A DNA stretch of 19,565 nucleotides from UBA2197 sp034370465 (GTDB taxonomy: Bacteria > Desulfobacterota > Desulfuromonadia > Desulfuromonadales > UBA2197), in the NCBI GenBank assembly GCA_034370465.1, contig JAXMLA010000099.1, positions 1 through 19,565 on the forward strand. The letters run 5' to 3'. The translations under genes were made by a program, and so were the position numbers. The notes below the pieces were generated by a model, which saw only the letters and a program-made list of their open reading frames with translations, was not told where the DNA came from and searched no databases. How positions within the stretch are numbered: the stretch's first letter is position 1; each line of letters starts with the position of its first letter. This document shows, piece by piece, positions 7,964-16,713 of this stretch.

Positions 7964-9436
7964 ATGAATATCATCACTTCATTGTTGCCGGTGGCTGCGG
8001 TCGGGATTTCATTAATCGGCGCCATCTTCATTATTCTGACGAATCGTCGTCCGAACCTGCGGGAAAGCGTGACCCTGCTCATCGCCGTCGGCAAGTTCCT
8101 CCTGGTTTTGAGCATGCTGCCAACGGTCCTGGCGGGCGGCGGCTTTGTCTTCACTCTGGCCGAACTGATCCCGGGAGTCCCCTTGCAGCTGCGGGTCGAC
8201 GCCATGGGGATGTTCTTCGCCCTGGTCGCTTCCTTCCTGTGGATCTGCACCTCGATTTACTCTATCGGTTACATGCGGGCGCTGCAGGAACATGACCAGA
8301 CCCGTTATTATGCCTCCTTTGCGGTCGCCATCTCCGCCACTATCGGCGTCGCTTTCTCCGCCAACCTGCTCACTCTTTATCTCTTTTACGAGATGCTCTC
8401 CCTCTCCACCTATCCGCTTGTGACCCATGAACGCAACGCCGAAGCGCGGGTCTCCGGGCGTAAATATCTCACCTACATCCTCGGCACCTCCATCGGCTTT
8501 GCCCTGCCGGCCATGCTCATCGTCTACGCCATCGCCGGCACCCTCGATTTCACCTCCGGGGGGATTCTAAGCAACACCGGCGTGTCGCCGGGGACCGTCG
8601 CCCTCCTGCTGGTCCTCTTTGTCGCCGGTTTCGCCAAGGCCGGGATCATGCCTTTCCACGGCTGGCTGCCGGCGGCGATGGTCGCCCCGACCCCGGTCAG
8701 CAGCTTTCTCCATGGCGTCGCCGTCGTCAAAGTCGGGGTCTTCTCGATCTTGCGCGTGATCTTCGATATCCTCGGCCCGGATCTCCTCCGCTCCCTCGAT
8801 CTCGGCATGGCCCTGACCTACTTTGTCTCCATAACCATCCTCGCCGCTTCGCTGATCGCCCTGACCCAGGACAACCTCAAGCGGCGCCTGGCGTATTCGA
8901 CCATCGGCCAACTCTCCTACATGATCCTCGGCGCCGGCATGCTCACTGCCGCCGGCATGACCGGGGGGGTGTTGCACATTGCCATGCACGCCTTTGGCAA
9001 AATCACCCTCTTCTTTTGTGCCGGCGCCATCTATGTGGCCAGCCACAAGAAGTACATCAGCGAGATGGATGGCCTCGGTCGGCAGATGCCGATCACCTTT
9101 GGCGCCTTTGCCCTCGGGGCGATGAGCATCATCGGACTGCCCCCGCTGGGGGGATTCATCAGCAAGTGGTATCTGGCGGTCGGCGCCCTGCAGGCGGATC
9201 AAATGCCGCTGCTGCTGGTGCTGCTGACCAGTTCCCTGCTCAATGCCGCCTACTTTCTGCCGATCGTTTATCGGGCCTTTTTTGCCCCTTCCCCGGCAGG
9301 GACAGCCGAGACCGGCATACGCGAAGCCCCGCTCTTCTGCCTGCTGCCGCTCTCGGTGACGGCCATCTGTTCCCTGGCCCTGTTCTTTTATCCAAACGTC
9401 TTTCTCCGGTTGGTGGAAATGGCCATCGCTCCTTGA
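7964..9436 (+). CDS. Mrp-type Na+/H+ antiporter subunit D, second copy
   Basis: A second NuoL/M/N-type antiporter subunit of 490 residues, clearly different in sequence from the first. Expected ion-path residues are E143 in LYLFYEMLSLSTYPLVTH (TM5), K225 in FAKAGIMPFHGWLP (TM7) and K256 in GVAVVKVGVFSILR (TM8). LTQDNLKRRLAYSTIGQLSY precedes TM11. The ATG at 7964 follows a GAGGA sequence at good spacing, 15 bases after mnhD1. Since the operon lacks a conventional full-length MrpA, this or the third copy may stand in for the NuoL-like half of MrpA. That assignment is inference from context. Confidence 0.9.
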   Translation: MNIITSLLPVAAVGISLIGAIFIILTNRRPNLRESVTLLIAVGKFLLVLSMLPTVLAGGGFVFTLAELIPGVPLQLRVDAMGMFFALVASFLWICTSIYSIGYMRALQEHDQTRYYASFAVAISATIGVAFSANLLTLYLFYEMLSLSTYPLVTHERNAEARVSGRKYLTYILGTSIGFALPAMLIVYAIAGTLDFTSGGILSNTGVSPGTVALLLVLFVAGFAKAGIMPFHGWLPAAMVAPTPVSSFLHGVAVVKVGVFSILRVIFDILGPDLLRSLDLGMALTYFVSITILAASLIALTQDNLKRRLAYSTIGQLSYMILGAGMLTAAGMTGGVLHIAMHAFGKITLFFCAGAIYVASHKKYISEMDGLGRQMPITFGAFALGAMSIIGLPPLGGFISKWYLAVGALQADQMPLLLVLLTSSLLNAAYFLPIVYRAFFAPSPAGTAETGIREAPLFCLLPLSVTAICSLALFFYPNVFLRLVEMAIAP

Positions 9437-9471
9437 GCGTGCGCCCAATCGTCGATTCTTGAGGTTAACAG

Positions 9472-9723
9472 ATGAAGCAAAAGCGTGAATGGGACTGGCT
9501 CGACCACCCGCAAAATATCCGCAAGGTGCGGTTGGCTTTCTACGTTATTCTGGCCCTGACCGTGCTCCCTGACTTCTTCCTGCACAAGCACAGCTACTTT
9601 TACGGGATCGAGGCCTGGCCGGGCTTTTTCGCCATCTTCGGCTTCATTGCCTGTGTCGCGATCATCCTGATCTCCAAGCTCTTCGGTTTCCTCCTCAAGC
9701 GCAAAGAAAATTACTATGACTGA
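9472..9723 (+). CDS. Small two-helix membrane protein inside the Mrp operon, no family recognised
   Basis: An 83-residue protein I cannot assign to a named family. A basic, tryptophan-containing N-terminus (MKQKREWDWLDHPQN) precedes one helix at about 21-37 and a second at about 50-75, ending in a basic, tyrosine-rich tail (KRKENYYD). Polar residues D34, H38, K39 and H40 sit at the end of helix one. GAGG lies eight bases before the ATG. The gene sits between two D subunits, 35 bases after D2, and overlaps the D3 start by eight bases. It is therefore probably translated with D3 and may be a small accessory or assembly subunit. Coding is supported by the clean membrane-protein composition, the ribosome binding site and tight packing. 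Confidence 0.8.
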   Translation: MKQKREWDWLDHPQNIRKVRLAFYVILALTVLPDFFLHKHSYFYGIEAWPGFFAIFGFIACVAIILISKLFGFLLKRKENYYD

Positions 9724-11469
9724 TTTCTTCGCGCCGACTCTCATCTTCTTTCTGGGCGCTGCTCTGCTGCCGTTTTTGCCTTACCGGGGGCGGGTCGCGG
9801 TCATTCTGGCGGTGCCGGCCCTGGCCTTCCTGCTCATCTGGCAGCTCCCCTTCGGGCAGGGCTGGACCTATCAGCTCTTCGGCCACGAACTCACCTTGTT
9901 GCGGGTCGACCGCCTGAGCAAAGTGTTCGGCTATGTCTTCACCATCAACGCCTTTGCCGCCTTCCTCTTTGCCCTGCATCTGCGCACCCGCTTCGAGCAT
10001 ATCGCCGCCCTTCTGTACATCGGCGCCAGCCTCGGCGCGGTTTTCGCCGGCGACCTGATCTCCCTGTATCTCTTCTGGGAAGTGATGGCGATCGCCTCCA
10101 CCTTCCTGATCCTCGCCCGTGGCACCAAAACGAGCCTGCAAGCCGGCTTCCGCTATGTGCTGGTGCATCTCTTTGGCGGCCTCTGTTTTCTCGCCGGAAT
10201 CCTGCTGTATATTCAGGCGACCGGCTCGGTGGCCTTTGACGCCTTCACCTGGCGGGGTTTGCCGACCTGGTTGATCCTGATCGGCTTTCTGGTGAACGCC
10301 GCCGCCCCTCCCTTCTCGGCCTGGCTCTCCGACGCTTATCCCGAGGCGTCAGTCACCGGCGGGTCATTCTCACCGCCTACACCACCAAGACGGCCGTCTA
10401 CACCCTGATCCGCGGCTTCCCCGGCTGGGAGATCCTCATGGCGGTCGGCTGCTTTATGGCTGTTTACGGCATCATCTACGCCATCCTCGAAAACGATATG
10501 CGGCGCATTCTCGCTTACAGCATTATCAATCAGGTCGGCTTCATGATCTGCGGCATCGGCATCGGCACCGCCCTGGCCATCAACGGCGCCACCGCCCATG
10601 CCTTCTCCCACATCATCTACAAAGCGCTGCTGTGGATGAGCGCCGGTGCTGTTCTGCAACTGACCGGGCGCAGCAAATGCACCGACCTCGGCGGCTTGTA
10701 CAAAACCATGCCTTTGACCCTGATCTTCGGTTGTATCGGTGCCCTGGCGATCTCTTCCTTCCCGGGTTTCAGCGGCTACACCAGCAAGCCGATGATCATC
10801 GAGGCGGGTATTCATGAAGGGCTGTACTGGGTCTGGCTGATCCTGGAGATCGCTTCGGCCGGCGTCTTCCTGCATGCCGGGATCAAATTCCCCTATTTTG
10901 TCTTCTTTGCCAAAGACAGTGGCTTGCGTCCGGGCGATCCCCCCAAACACATGCTGGCGGCGATGGCCTTCCTCTCCTTTATCTGTCTCTTCCTCGGTTT
11001 TTATCCGCAGCCCCTGTACGACATCCTTCCCTACCCGGTTGACTTTGTCGCCTACACCTGGGACCACACCGTTAATCAGCTGCAACTGCTGATGTTCTCG
11101 GCGCTCGCCTTCTTCCTGCTGCTGCCGATGCTGCGCCGCACCGAAACCATTTCCCTCGATACGGACTGGTTTTACCGTAAGGGCGGCCAATTGTTCTACG
11201 GCATCGCCGAGCGCTCCTTCAACCGCCTGAACAGCTGGGGCGACCAGCTCTTTGTCCGGCGCCTGCCTGCAGCCCTGGCCCGCTTCTTTGTCGATCCCGC
11301 TGACCGCTTGCACGCCTTATTCGTGACGCCCTACAACAAAATGACCGACAAGGAACTCCCTGCGGACGACTTACCCAATCGCAGCGAACGCAGCGCCTAT
11401 CCGATCGGCATTGGTGTACTACTGGCGGTCCTCTTTCTGGCGCTGATGTCCTTTTTGTTCTTCCTGTAA
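9716..11469 (+). pseudogene. Mrp-type Na+/H+ antiporter subunit D, third copy, interrupted by a one-base frameshift
   Basis: Two frames together give one NuoL/M-type antiporter protein of about 584 residues, longer than D1 and D2 because of a C-terminal extension with LDTDWFYRKGGQLFYG. The first frame runs from ATG 9716 to about 10363 and then reads out of frame to a stop at 10408. The correct continuation lies in another frame from about 10365 to 11469. Adding one G to the GGG at 10361-10363 restores SVTGGVILTAYTTKTAVYTL with perfect family sense. E122 (TM5, LYLFWEVMAIAS) and the restored TM8 lysine, K225, are present, but the TM7 lysine position is N194. No decay is seen elsewhere, so a sequencing error or a very recent mutation is likelier than an old pseudogene. 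An independent ATG at 10438 could not give a working antiporter alone. Confidence 0.88.
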
Positions 11470-11511
11470 GGGGGCGACTGCCCGCTTGCCGTCCACACAA
11501 GGAGATAAATC

Positions 11512-11985
11512 GTGAGAAAAGTGCTATTTGCCGTTGACTGTTCCCCCCCTTCAAAAAATGCCGCGGAGTATCTTGCGACCGTGGCCCCGCACCTGCCCGG
11601 CTGTGAAGTCACCCTCTTTTCGGTGATGACCGGCATCCCCTACGACAGTCGCGAACTGGAGAAACTCAGCAGCGTCCCGCAGGAAGTCCACGGCGGCGAG
11701 GACCATCAGCTGGAAGTCCAACAGGTTGAGAACTTTTTTCAGGAGATCACTAAACTCCTGGTAGACAAGGGTTTTCCCGCCGCGCAACTGCAGACTTCGG
11801 CCAAGCCGCTGCGGCGCGGCGTGGCGCTCGACATTATCGACGAAGCACTGGAACAGGACTGCGATACCATCGTCGTCGGCCGGCGCGGCCTGTCGCTGGT
11901 GCAGGAGATGCTCCAGGGGAGCGTGTCGCACGATCTCATGCATAAAGCCCCCCTCGCCCTCTGGGTCATCGGTGAGAGACCGTAG
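11512..11985 (+). CDS. Universal stress protein, UspA family
   Basis: A single-domain cytosolic Usp of 157 residues. It begins KVLFAVDCSPPSKNAAEYL, with the nucleotide-contact aspartate D9. Near the end it has the ATP-binding pattern G-2x-G-9x-G-S (G123, G126, G136, S137) in VVGRRGLSLVQEMLQGSVSH, so it probably binds ATP, unlike UspA proteins that lack this pattern. The start is GTG at 11512, with AAGGAG at a good distance. Only 42 bases separate it from D3 and no terminator is evident there, so it is probably the last gene of the Mrp operon. Usp domains attached to or encoded beside transporters are often regulatory; such a role here is inferred. Confidence 0.9.
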   Translation: MRKVLFAVDCSPPSKNAAEYLATVAPHLPGCEVTLFSVMTGIPYDSRELEKLSSVPQEVHGGEDHQLEVQQVENFFQEITKLLVDKGFPAAQLQTSAKPLRRGVALDIIDEALEQDCDTIVVGRRGLSLVQEMLQGSVSHDLMHKAPLALWVIGERP

Positions 11986-12019
11986 AGGAGCCGCACTGGT
12001 CTCTATTCGAGCTGATACA

Positions 12020-12049
12020 GCAAAAGGCGGCCAATTGGCCGCCTTTTGC
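12020..12049. terminator. Bidirectional intrinsic terminator between usp and gltB
   Basis: A perfect 30-base palindrome: GCAAAAGGCGGCCAA followed by its exact reverse complement. The GC-rich core GGCGGCC/GGCCGCC is flanked by AAAA on one side and TTTT on the other. It therefore forms a terminator in either direction, ending both the Mrp-usp transcript and the converging gltB transcript. It lies 34 bases past the usp stop and 31 bases past the gltB stop. Confidence 0.9.
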
Positions 12050-12080
12050 GTGAAAAAGAGGTGCGTTCCCGGTAGCGGAC

Positions 12081-15000
12081 CTACTCGGTACTGCGCGGCG
12101 TTACCACCATCTTCTCCGGAACAATCTTGACGAAGCGGCTGCGACAGGATGCGATCACCGTGGCCAGCCAGTCAGCTTCCTCTTCCTGATGCGAATGGAT
12201 GAGCTCCCGGTGATACTTGCCGAGCAAAAACTCGATAATCGCCGTATCCTCTTCCTCCAGATCACGAATCTCCACCCCCGCCCCCTTGGCCAGTCGCCGC
12301 CGTAGGGCCTCGCGGTCAAAACCCATCGCGGTATCGAGATGACAGTAGACGATGCCGCCGGTCATCCCCGAACAGAACCAGGGACCGGGATCGCCGAGGA
12401 TGACGACGCGGCCGGCGGTCATGTATTCGCAGGCAAAACCTTTGAGGTTGGCGCGGCCGGCAAGATTGGCGAGAGTGTCGTCGAGCCGGGTGCGGATCCG
12501 GCCGCCGAGGACGACATCGGCGCCGGAAAGGCGGATGCAGGCGCGGCTGTCGGCATCTCCCTGAATGATGAAGGTTCCCCCTTGGGCGCCGTAGGCCAGC
12601 CCCTTGCCGACCGAGCCGCCGACGCGGACGCCGTTGCGGTTCTCCCCCTTGAGGATGACGATCTTTCCCCCTTGCGTCGATTTGCCGACGCCGTCCTGCG
12701 CCCCGCCTTCGACACGGATGGCGATGCGCGGGATGGTAAAGGCGCCGAGGCCGTTGCCGGGGATCGAGTCGTGGTGGAAATGAAGGAGGGCTTCGCACTC
12801 CGGGGTGAAGAGTCCGGCCTGCCAGCCCCGCACCATGGTGCCGGCAAGATGGGTGCCGATCGCCCGGTCCGAGCTGGTGGCGTTGTCGTCGTCGTAACGG
12901 ACCCGCTCTTCCCCGCCAGCAAAGGCCTTGGCGACTAGGCCGGAGATCAGCGAGGTCAGGTAGTTGAGCGGCTTGCGGATAATCCGCACTTCGTTGTCAG
13001 CGACCGGAAGGGGCGCGCTGGCCGGCGGCGTCAGGAGATCGCCAAGATCGAGGCGGTCAAGGCCGCGGCTCTGCACCAGGAGTTCGGCGTGGCCGACCAG
13101 ATCCTGGGTACGGCGATAGCCGAGCTTGGCGGTGAGGATCTTGATCTCCCGCGCCATGCCGCGAAAGAAGGTGGTTTCGTAGATGATGCCGTTCTCCAGC
13201 ACCCGCGGCACGAAACGTTTGAGGCCGCGCGCCTGCGCCTCCTCCGCGGTCTCGATCTGGGTGGCGATGCCGACATGGCAGGTGCCGAGATGACAGCCGC
13301 GGCAGGTGGTGCAGCCGATAATGACCATCGCCATGGTGCCGAAACCGACCCGATTGGCGCCAAGGAGCATGAGCTTGATCACGTCGCGGCCGGTGCGGGC
13401 GCCGCCGTCGGCCCAGAGCTCGACCTTGTCACGCATCCCCGCCTCGACCAGGGCGCGATGCGCTTCACGCACACCGATCTCGGCAGGAAGGCCGACGCAC
13501 TTGATCGCGTGCTTGCGCGCCGCGCCGGTGCCGCCGTCATAGCCGCTGATGGTGATGATATCCGCCCCGGCCTTGGCGATGCCGAGAGCGATGGCGGCAA
13601 TCCCCGCCACTGCCGGTACTTTGACGCTGATGCGGGCGCTCGGGTTGGCGGTGCGCAGCTCTTCGATGATCTGGGCAAGATCCTCGATCGAGTATAGATC
13701 GTGATTGTTGGAAGGGGAGATCAGGGAGACGCCGGGGGTGGCATGACGGGCGGCGGCGATCTTCGTTGTCACCTTGAAGCCGGGGAGATGCCCCCCCTCC
13801 CCCGGTTTCGCCCCCTGCCCGACCTTGATTTCGAGGATGTCGGCAGAGTTGAGGTACGCCATCGTCACCCCGAAGCGGCCGGACGCGATCTGCTGGCCGC
13901 GATTGTGACGATACTGGCCGAGCATGTCGGCAATCTCCCCCCCTTCGCCGTTCATGCAGATGATATTCAGCCGCCGCGCCGCCTCGGCATAGATGCGAAA
14001 AGGGGTCTCCCCCTGCGAGCCGAAACTCATCGCCGAGAAGAGGATCGGGAGATCGTGGCGCCCCACCGTGGTATCGACCTCCTCGGGATCGACGGAGAGC
14101 TCTTCCTGATAACGGAGATCGACAAGATGGCGGATGGCGGTCGGATTCTCTGCCTCCAGCTGCTGGATGAGGCGGGACAGGTCGGCGTAGCTCTCCTCCA
14201 TCTTCGCCACCTGGCCGACCATCTTCCAGATGCGCGGGTAAAGGCGGAACTGCACCGGCACCGGCTGTTTTTCGCGGCTGCGGGCAACGCTGCTGCGCCC
14301 TTTGTTCTCAGCTTCAAGGAGTTGCAAAGTCAGCCCGCCGCTCGCGGAACCGCAGAAGTTGGGGGTTTCGAAGATGGCAGCAAGCTGACTCGACAGGCCG
14401 ATCGAGGCGAAACATTTGCCGTAGCCGCCGATTTCATGGGTGCCCATGGTGGAGATGACCTTCTCCAGGCCGCGCGCCAGCACGCCGAGGAGGTTCTCGA
14501 CGCCTTGCTCCGATTCAGCGGCTTGTTCCCACATCAAGTAAGGGCAAAGGGCGTCGGCCCCCATGCCGTAAGCGAAGATCAGGTCATGGAGATTGCGCAG
14601 CGCCCCGGAGCGGACAACGATGGCGACGCGGCGGCGCAGCGCTTCACCGCTCCCGGTCGTCGTCTCCTTGAGGGCTTTGTGCAGCACCGCCACCACCAGC
14701 GCCGGATCGAGAAAGGCCTGGGTCGGAGTAAAGGCGGAAGAGTCGTCGAGAAGGAGGAGCCGCACCCCGCGCCGCACCGCTGTCACCGCTTCCTGAATGA
14801 GCCGGGCGAGCGCGTCCGGCAGCGCTTCACCCTGTTTCATCGTGCAGTTGAGGCTGCGGCTACGACCCGCACCGGTCTGGGCGAGGAGTTTCTCCAGAGT
14901 ACAGGTGCCGAAGCGGCGGCCGAGTGCGGAAAGATCTCCCTCCTGGTTTTGGCGCGTCCCGCCAAGGAGGAGCGGCAGGGCCAGCTCCACCGCCGGCTGC

Positions 15001-16613
15001 AAGGCGCCGCGCAAGGTTGGCCGCGGGCCGATAAAGACGCGGGTGGAGAAGTGCTCCGCTTCGCGCTCACGGTCGATGGCCGGGTTGGTCACCACTGCCA
15101 CCTGTTCCTTGAAGTAGTCGGCGAGGTTCTGCCGCGACAGAGAGAGGGGGGCGAGCGGGCCGTCGTAACCGAGAGAGGCGATGGGATCCTGACCACTGTT
15201 TGCCATCTCCCGGAGATTCTGTACATCGGTCGACTTCCAGGCAAAGGCGGACATCAGGTTCTCGGTGAGGAGGCGGGAGCTGCGCTGCCACGGCGGTATC
15301 GCCGCGTCGCCAGGCGTTGCGCCAAGCTCGCCCCCCTTCAGCAGACTCTTCGCCTGCGCCGCCAAATCGGTCCGCTTGCGGAAGACGGCGAGGACTTCAT
15401 CCCGCAGCTCATGATGCGCCAGGATTACCGGTTCCCGGTCAGCAGCCAGCTTGATCCCGAGCTTCTCTCCCGGCGCCAGCGGCTTCGGATCACTGAGAAT
15501 CTCTTCGTGCGGCACGACTCCCAGCTCCGAAGAAGCGAAGATCTCCTTGTCGGTCTCGCCGACCCAGAGGGGGCGAAGGCCCATGGCATCGACGCTGAAG
15601 ATGCAGCGATCGTGATGGCGGGCGATGATCGCGGCCGGTCCCTGGGCACTGGCGGTGAGGAAACGGCGGAACCAGCCGTACATGGCATGAAAGTCGGGCG
15701 CCATCTTCTCGACGACGCTGAAGACCGGCGGGAAGACCAGTTCCATCGCTTCGAAGAGGGTGAAGCCATGGCGGCAGATCAACCCCTCCAGGGTGCGGTT
15801 GAGATCCTGTGAATCGCTGCCGCCGTAAGGGAGGTCGATGCCGAGCATCCGCGCTTCTTCGCGCAAACGGGCAATGGTGTTGATCTCGCCGTTGTGACCG
15901 AGGAGGGAGAAGGGCTGGGCACGGAGGACGGTCGGCAGGGTGTTGGTCGAGTAGCGGCTGTGGCCGATGGTGACGCCGGAAAGGAATTCGCGGCGCTTCA
16001 GCTCCGGATAGTAGCGGGGCAAAATCTCCGGGGCGCCGTGCACCTTGTAGGCAGCGACGGTCGTCGAGAGGGAAGCAACCTGGATCGGGAATTCCTCCTC
16101 CAGCGCCAGCTGCAGGGCAAAGAGGCGGCAGGGGGCACTCTTCACCTCCGGAGAGCGGAGCGCCACCTGCCAAAGGAGCGGCTCGCCCGCCCGGGCGCGG
16201 GTGGCGAGGACTTCACTGCGCACCGGCGCCGGCCGCTCGACCAGCACCTCCAGCCCGGCGGCACGGATAGAGGCAAGGATGCCATTCTGCATCTCCGGCC
16301 GGGCGCTCAGATCCTCGCGATTGAGGAGAAAATGGCCAACAGCAAAGCCGGGATCGTCCGCGATCTCCGGCCGCTGCCCGGCATTGCTGAGGATCTCCTG
16401 CCAGAGAAGGCGGGGGATATCGGTGAGAAGGCCGCAGCCATCCCCCTCGCCATTGATCTCGCCGGCGCGGTGCCCCATCTTGATCAGCGCTTCGATCGTC
16501 CGCTGCACGTTGCCATGCGAGGGGCGTCCGCTCTTGTTGATGTAAGCGATGATGGCACAGGCGTCCCGTTCCTTAGGGACGAGACCGGATGGATCGAGAT
16601 CGATTCTCTTCAT
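12081..16613 (-). CDS. gltB: Glutamate synthase, large (alpha) subunit
   Basis: GOGAT large subunit: glutamine hydrolysis in the amidotransferase domain delivers ammonia through a tunnel to 2-oxoglutarate, giving glutamate at the FMN site. The 1510 residues are full length. In order: a class II amidotransferase with expected catalytic C19 in ERDACAIIAYI after a short propeptide, and GHNGEINTI (239-247); a central domain; the FMN/2-oxoglutarate barrel (about 840-1215; FSAMSFGSQGETPF, VGQGAKPGEGGHLPG, ISGYDGGTGAA); and a C-terminal GXGXG helix domain (about 1275-1440; GVRVGGSVGKGLAYGAQGG). The 3Fe-4S cysteines C1101, C1107 and C1112 are in C-x5-C-x4-C spacing, with an additional C1104. GGAG lies five bases before the ATG. 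No gltD lies next to it, so the electron donor (small subunit elsewhere, or ferredoxin) is unresolved. Confidence 0.95.
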   Translation of the reverse strand: MKRIDLDPSGLVPKERDACAIIAYINKSGRPSHGNVQRTIEALIKMGHRAGEINGEGDGCGLLTDIPRLLWQEILSNAGQRPEIADDPGFAVGHFLLNREDLSARPEMQNGILASIRAAGLEVLVERPAPVRSEVLATRARAGEPLLWQVALRSPEVKSAPCRLFALQLALEEEFPIQVASLSTTVAAYKVHGAPEILPRYYPELKRREFLSGVTIGHSRYSTNTLPTVLRAQPFSLLGHNGEINTIARLREEARMLGIDLPYGGSDSQDLNRTLEGLICRHGFTLFEAMELVFPPVFSVVEKMAPDFHAMYGWFRRFLTASAQGPAAIIARHHDRCIFSVDAMGLRPLWVGETDKEIFASSELGVVPHEEILSDPKPLAPGEKLGIKLAADREPVILAHHELRDEVLAVFRKRTDLAAQAKSLLKGGELGATPGDAAIPPWQRSSRLLTENLMSAFAWKSTDVQNLREMANSGQDPIASLGYDGPLAPLSLSRQNLADYFKEQVAVVTNPAIDREREAEHFSTRVFIGPRPTLRGALQPAVELALPLLLGGTRQNQEGDLSALGRRFGTCTLEKLLAQTGAGRSRSLNCTMKQGEALPDALARLIQEAVTAVRRGVRLLLLDDSSAFTPTQAFLDPALVVAVLHKALKETTTGSGEALRRRVAIVVRSGALRNLHDLIFAYGMGADALCPYLMWEQAAESEQGVENLLGVLARGLEKVISTMGTHEIGGYGKCFASIGLSSQLAAIFETPNFCGSASGGLTLQLLEAENKGRSSVARSREKQPVPVQFRLYPRIWKMVGQVAKMEESYADLSRLIQQLEAENPTAIRHLVDLRYQEELSVDPEEVDTTVGRHDLPILFSAMSFGSQGETPFRIYAEAARRLNIICMNGEGGEIADMLGQYRHNRGQQIASGRFGVTMAYLNSADILEIKVGQGAKPGEGGHLPGFKVTTKIAAARHATPGVSLISPSNNHDLYSIEDLAQIIEELRTANPSARISVKVPAVAGIAAIALGIAKAGADIITISGYDGGTGAARKHAIKCVGLPAEIGVREAHRALVEAGMRDKVELWADGGARTGRDVIKLMLLGANRVGFGTMAMVIIGCTTCRGCHLGTCHVGIATQIETAEEAQARGLKRFVPRVLENGIIYETTFFRGMAREIKILTAKLGYRRTQDLVGHAELLVQSRGLDRLDLGDLLTPPASAPLPVADNEVRIIRKPLNYLTSLISGLVAKAFAGGEERVRYDDDNATSSDRAIGTHLAGTMVRGWQAGLFTPECEALLHFHHDSIPGNGLGAFTIPRIAIRVEGGAQDGVGKSTQGGKIVILKGENRNGVRVGGSVGKGLAYGAQGGTFIIQGDADSRACIRLSGADVVLGGRIRTRLDDTLANLAGRANLKGFACEYMTAGRVVILGDPGPWFCSGMTGGIVYCHLDTAMGFDREALRRRLAKGAGVEIRDLEEEDTAIIEFLLGKYHRELIHSHQEEEADWLATVIASCRSRFVKIVPEKMVVTPRSTE

Positions 16614-16665
16614 GAAAGCTCCGATGTTGGGGGCGGTGATTGTGTCCTATTAATTCCTGCTGTGA

Positions 16666-16694
16666 GTTATAGCAGAGGGGAGAAGGGCCGACAA
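16666..16694 (-). promoter_or_regulatory. Candidate sigma-70 promoter for gltB
   Basis: On the minus strand TTGTCG (16694-16689) and TATAAC (16671-16666) are separated by exactly 17 bases, matching 4 of 6 and 5 of 6 consensus positions. The start of transcription would be near 16659, about 45 bases upstream of the gltB ATG. A small inverted repeat (CTGCT...AGCAG) overlaps the -10 region and could be an operator. Confidence 0.5.
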
Positions 16695-16713
16695 GACCAA
16701 GGGGAAAATTCCC

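Noticed and set aside
10438..11469. Separate short antiporter gene beginning at the ATG at 10438
   Set aside because: It lacks the first half of the antiporter fold, and the frame is continuous upstream to the frameshift, so it is the second half of D3.
13701..15812. A 703-codon plus-strand open frame opposite gltB
   Set aside because: It is a shadow frame in GC-rich DNA. The minus strand encodes an unmistakable full-length glutamate synthase, and the antisense product has no recognisable domain, signal or ribosome binding site.
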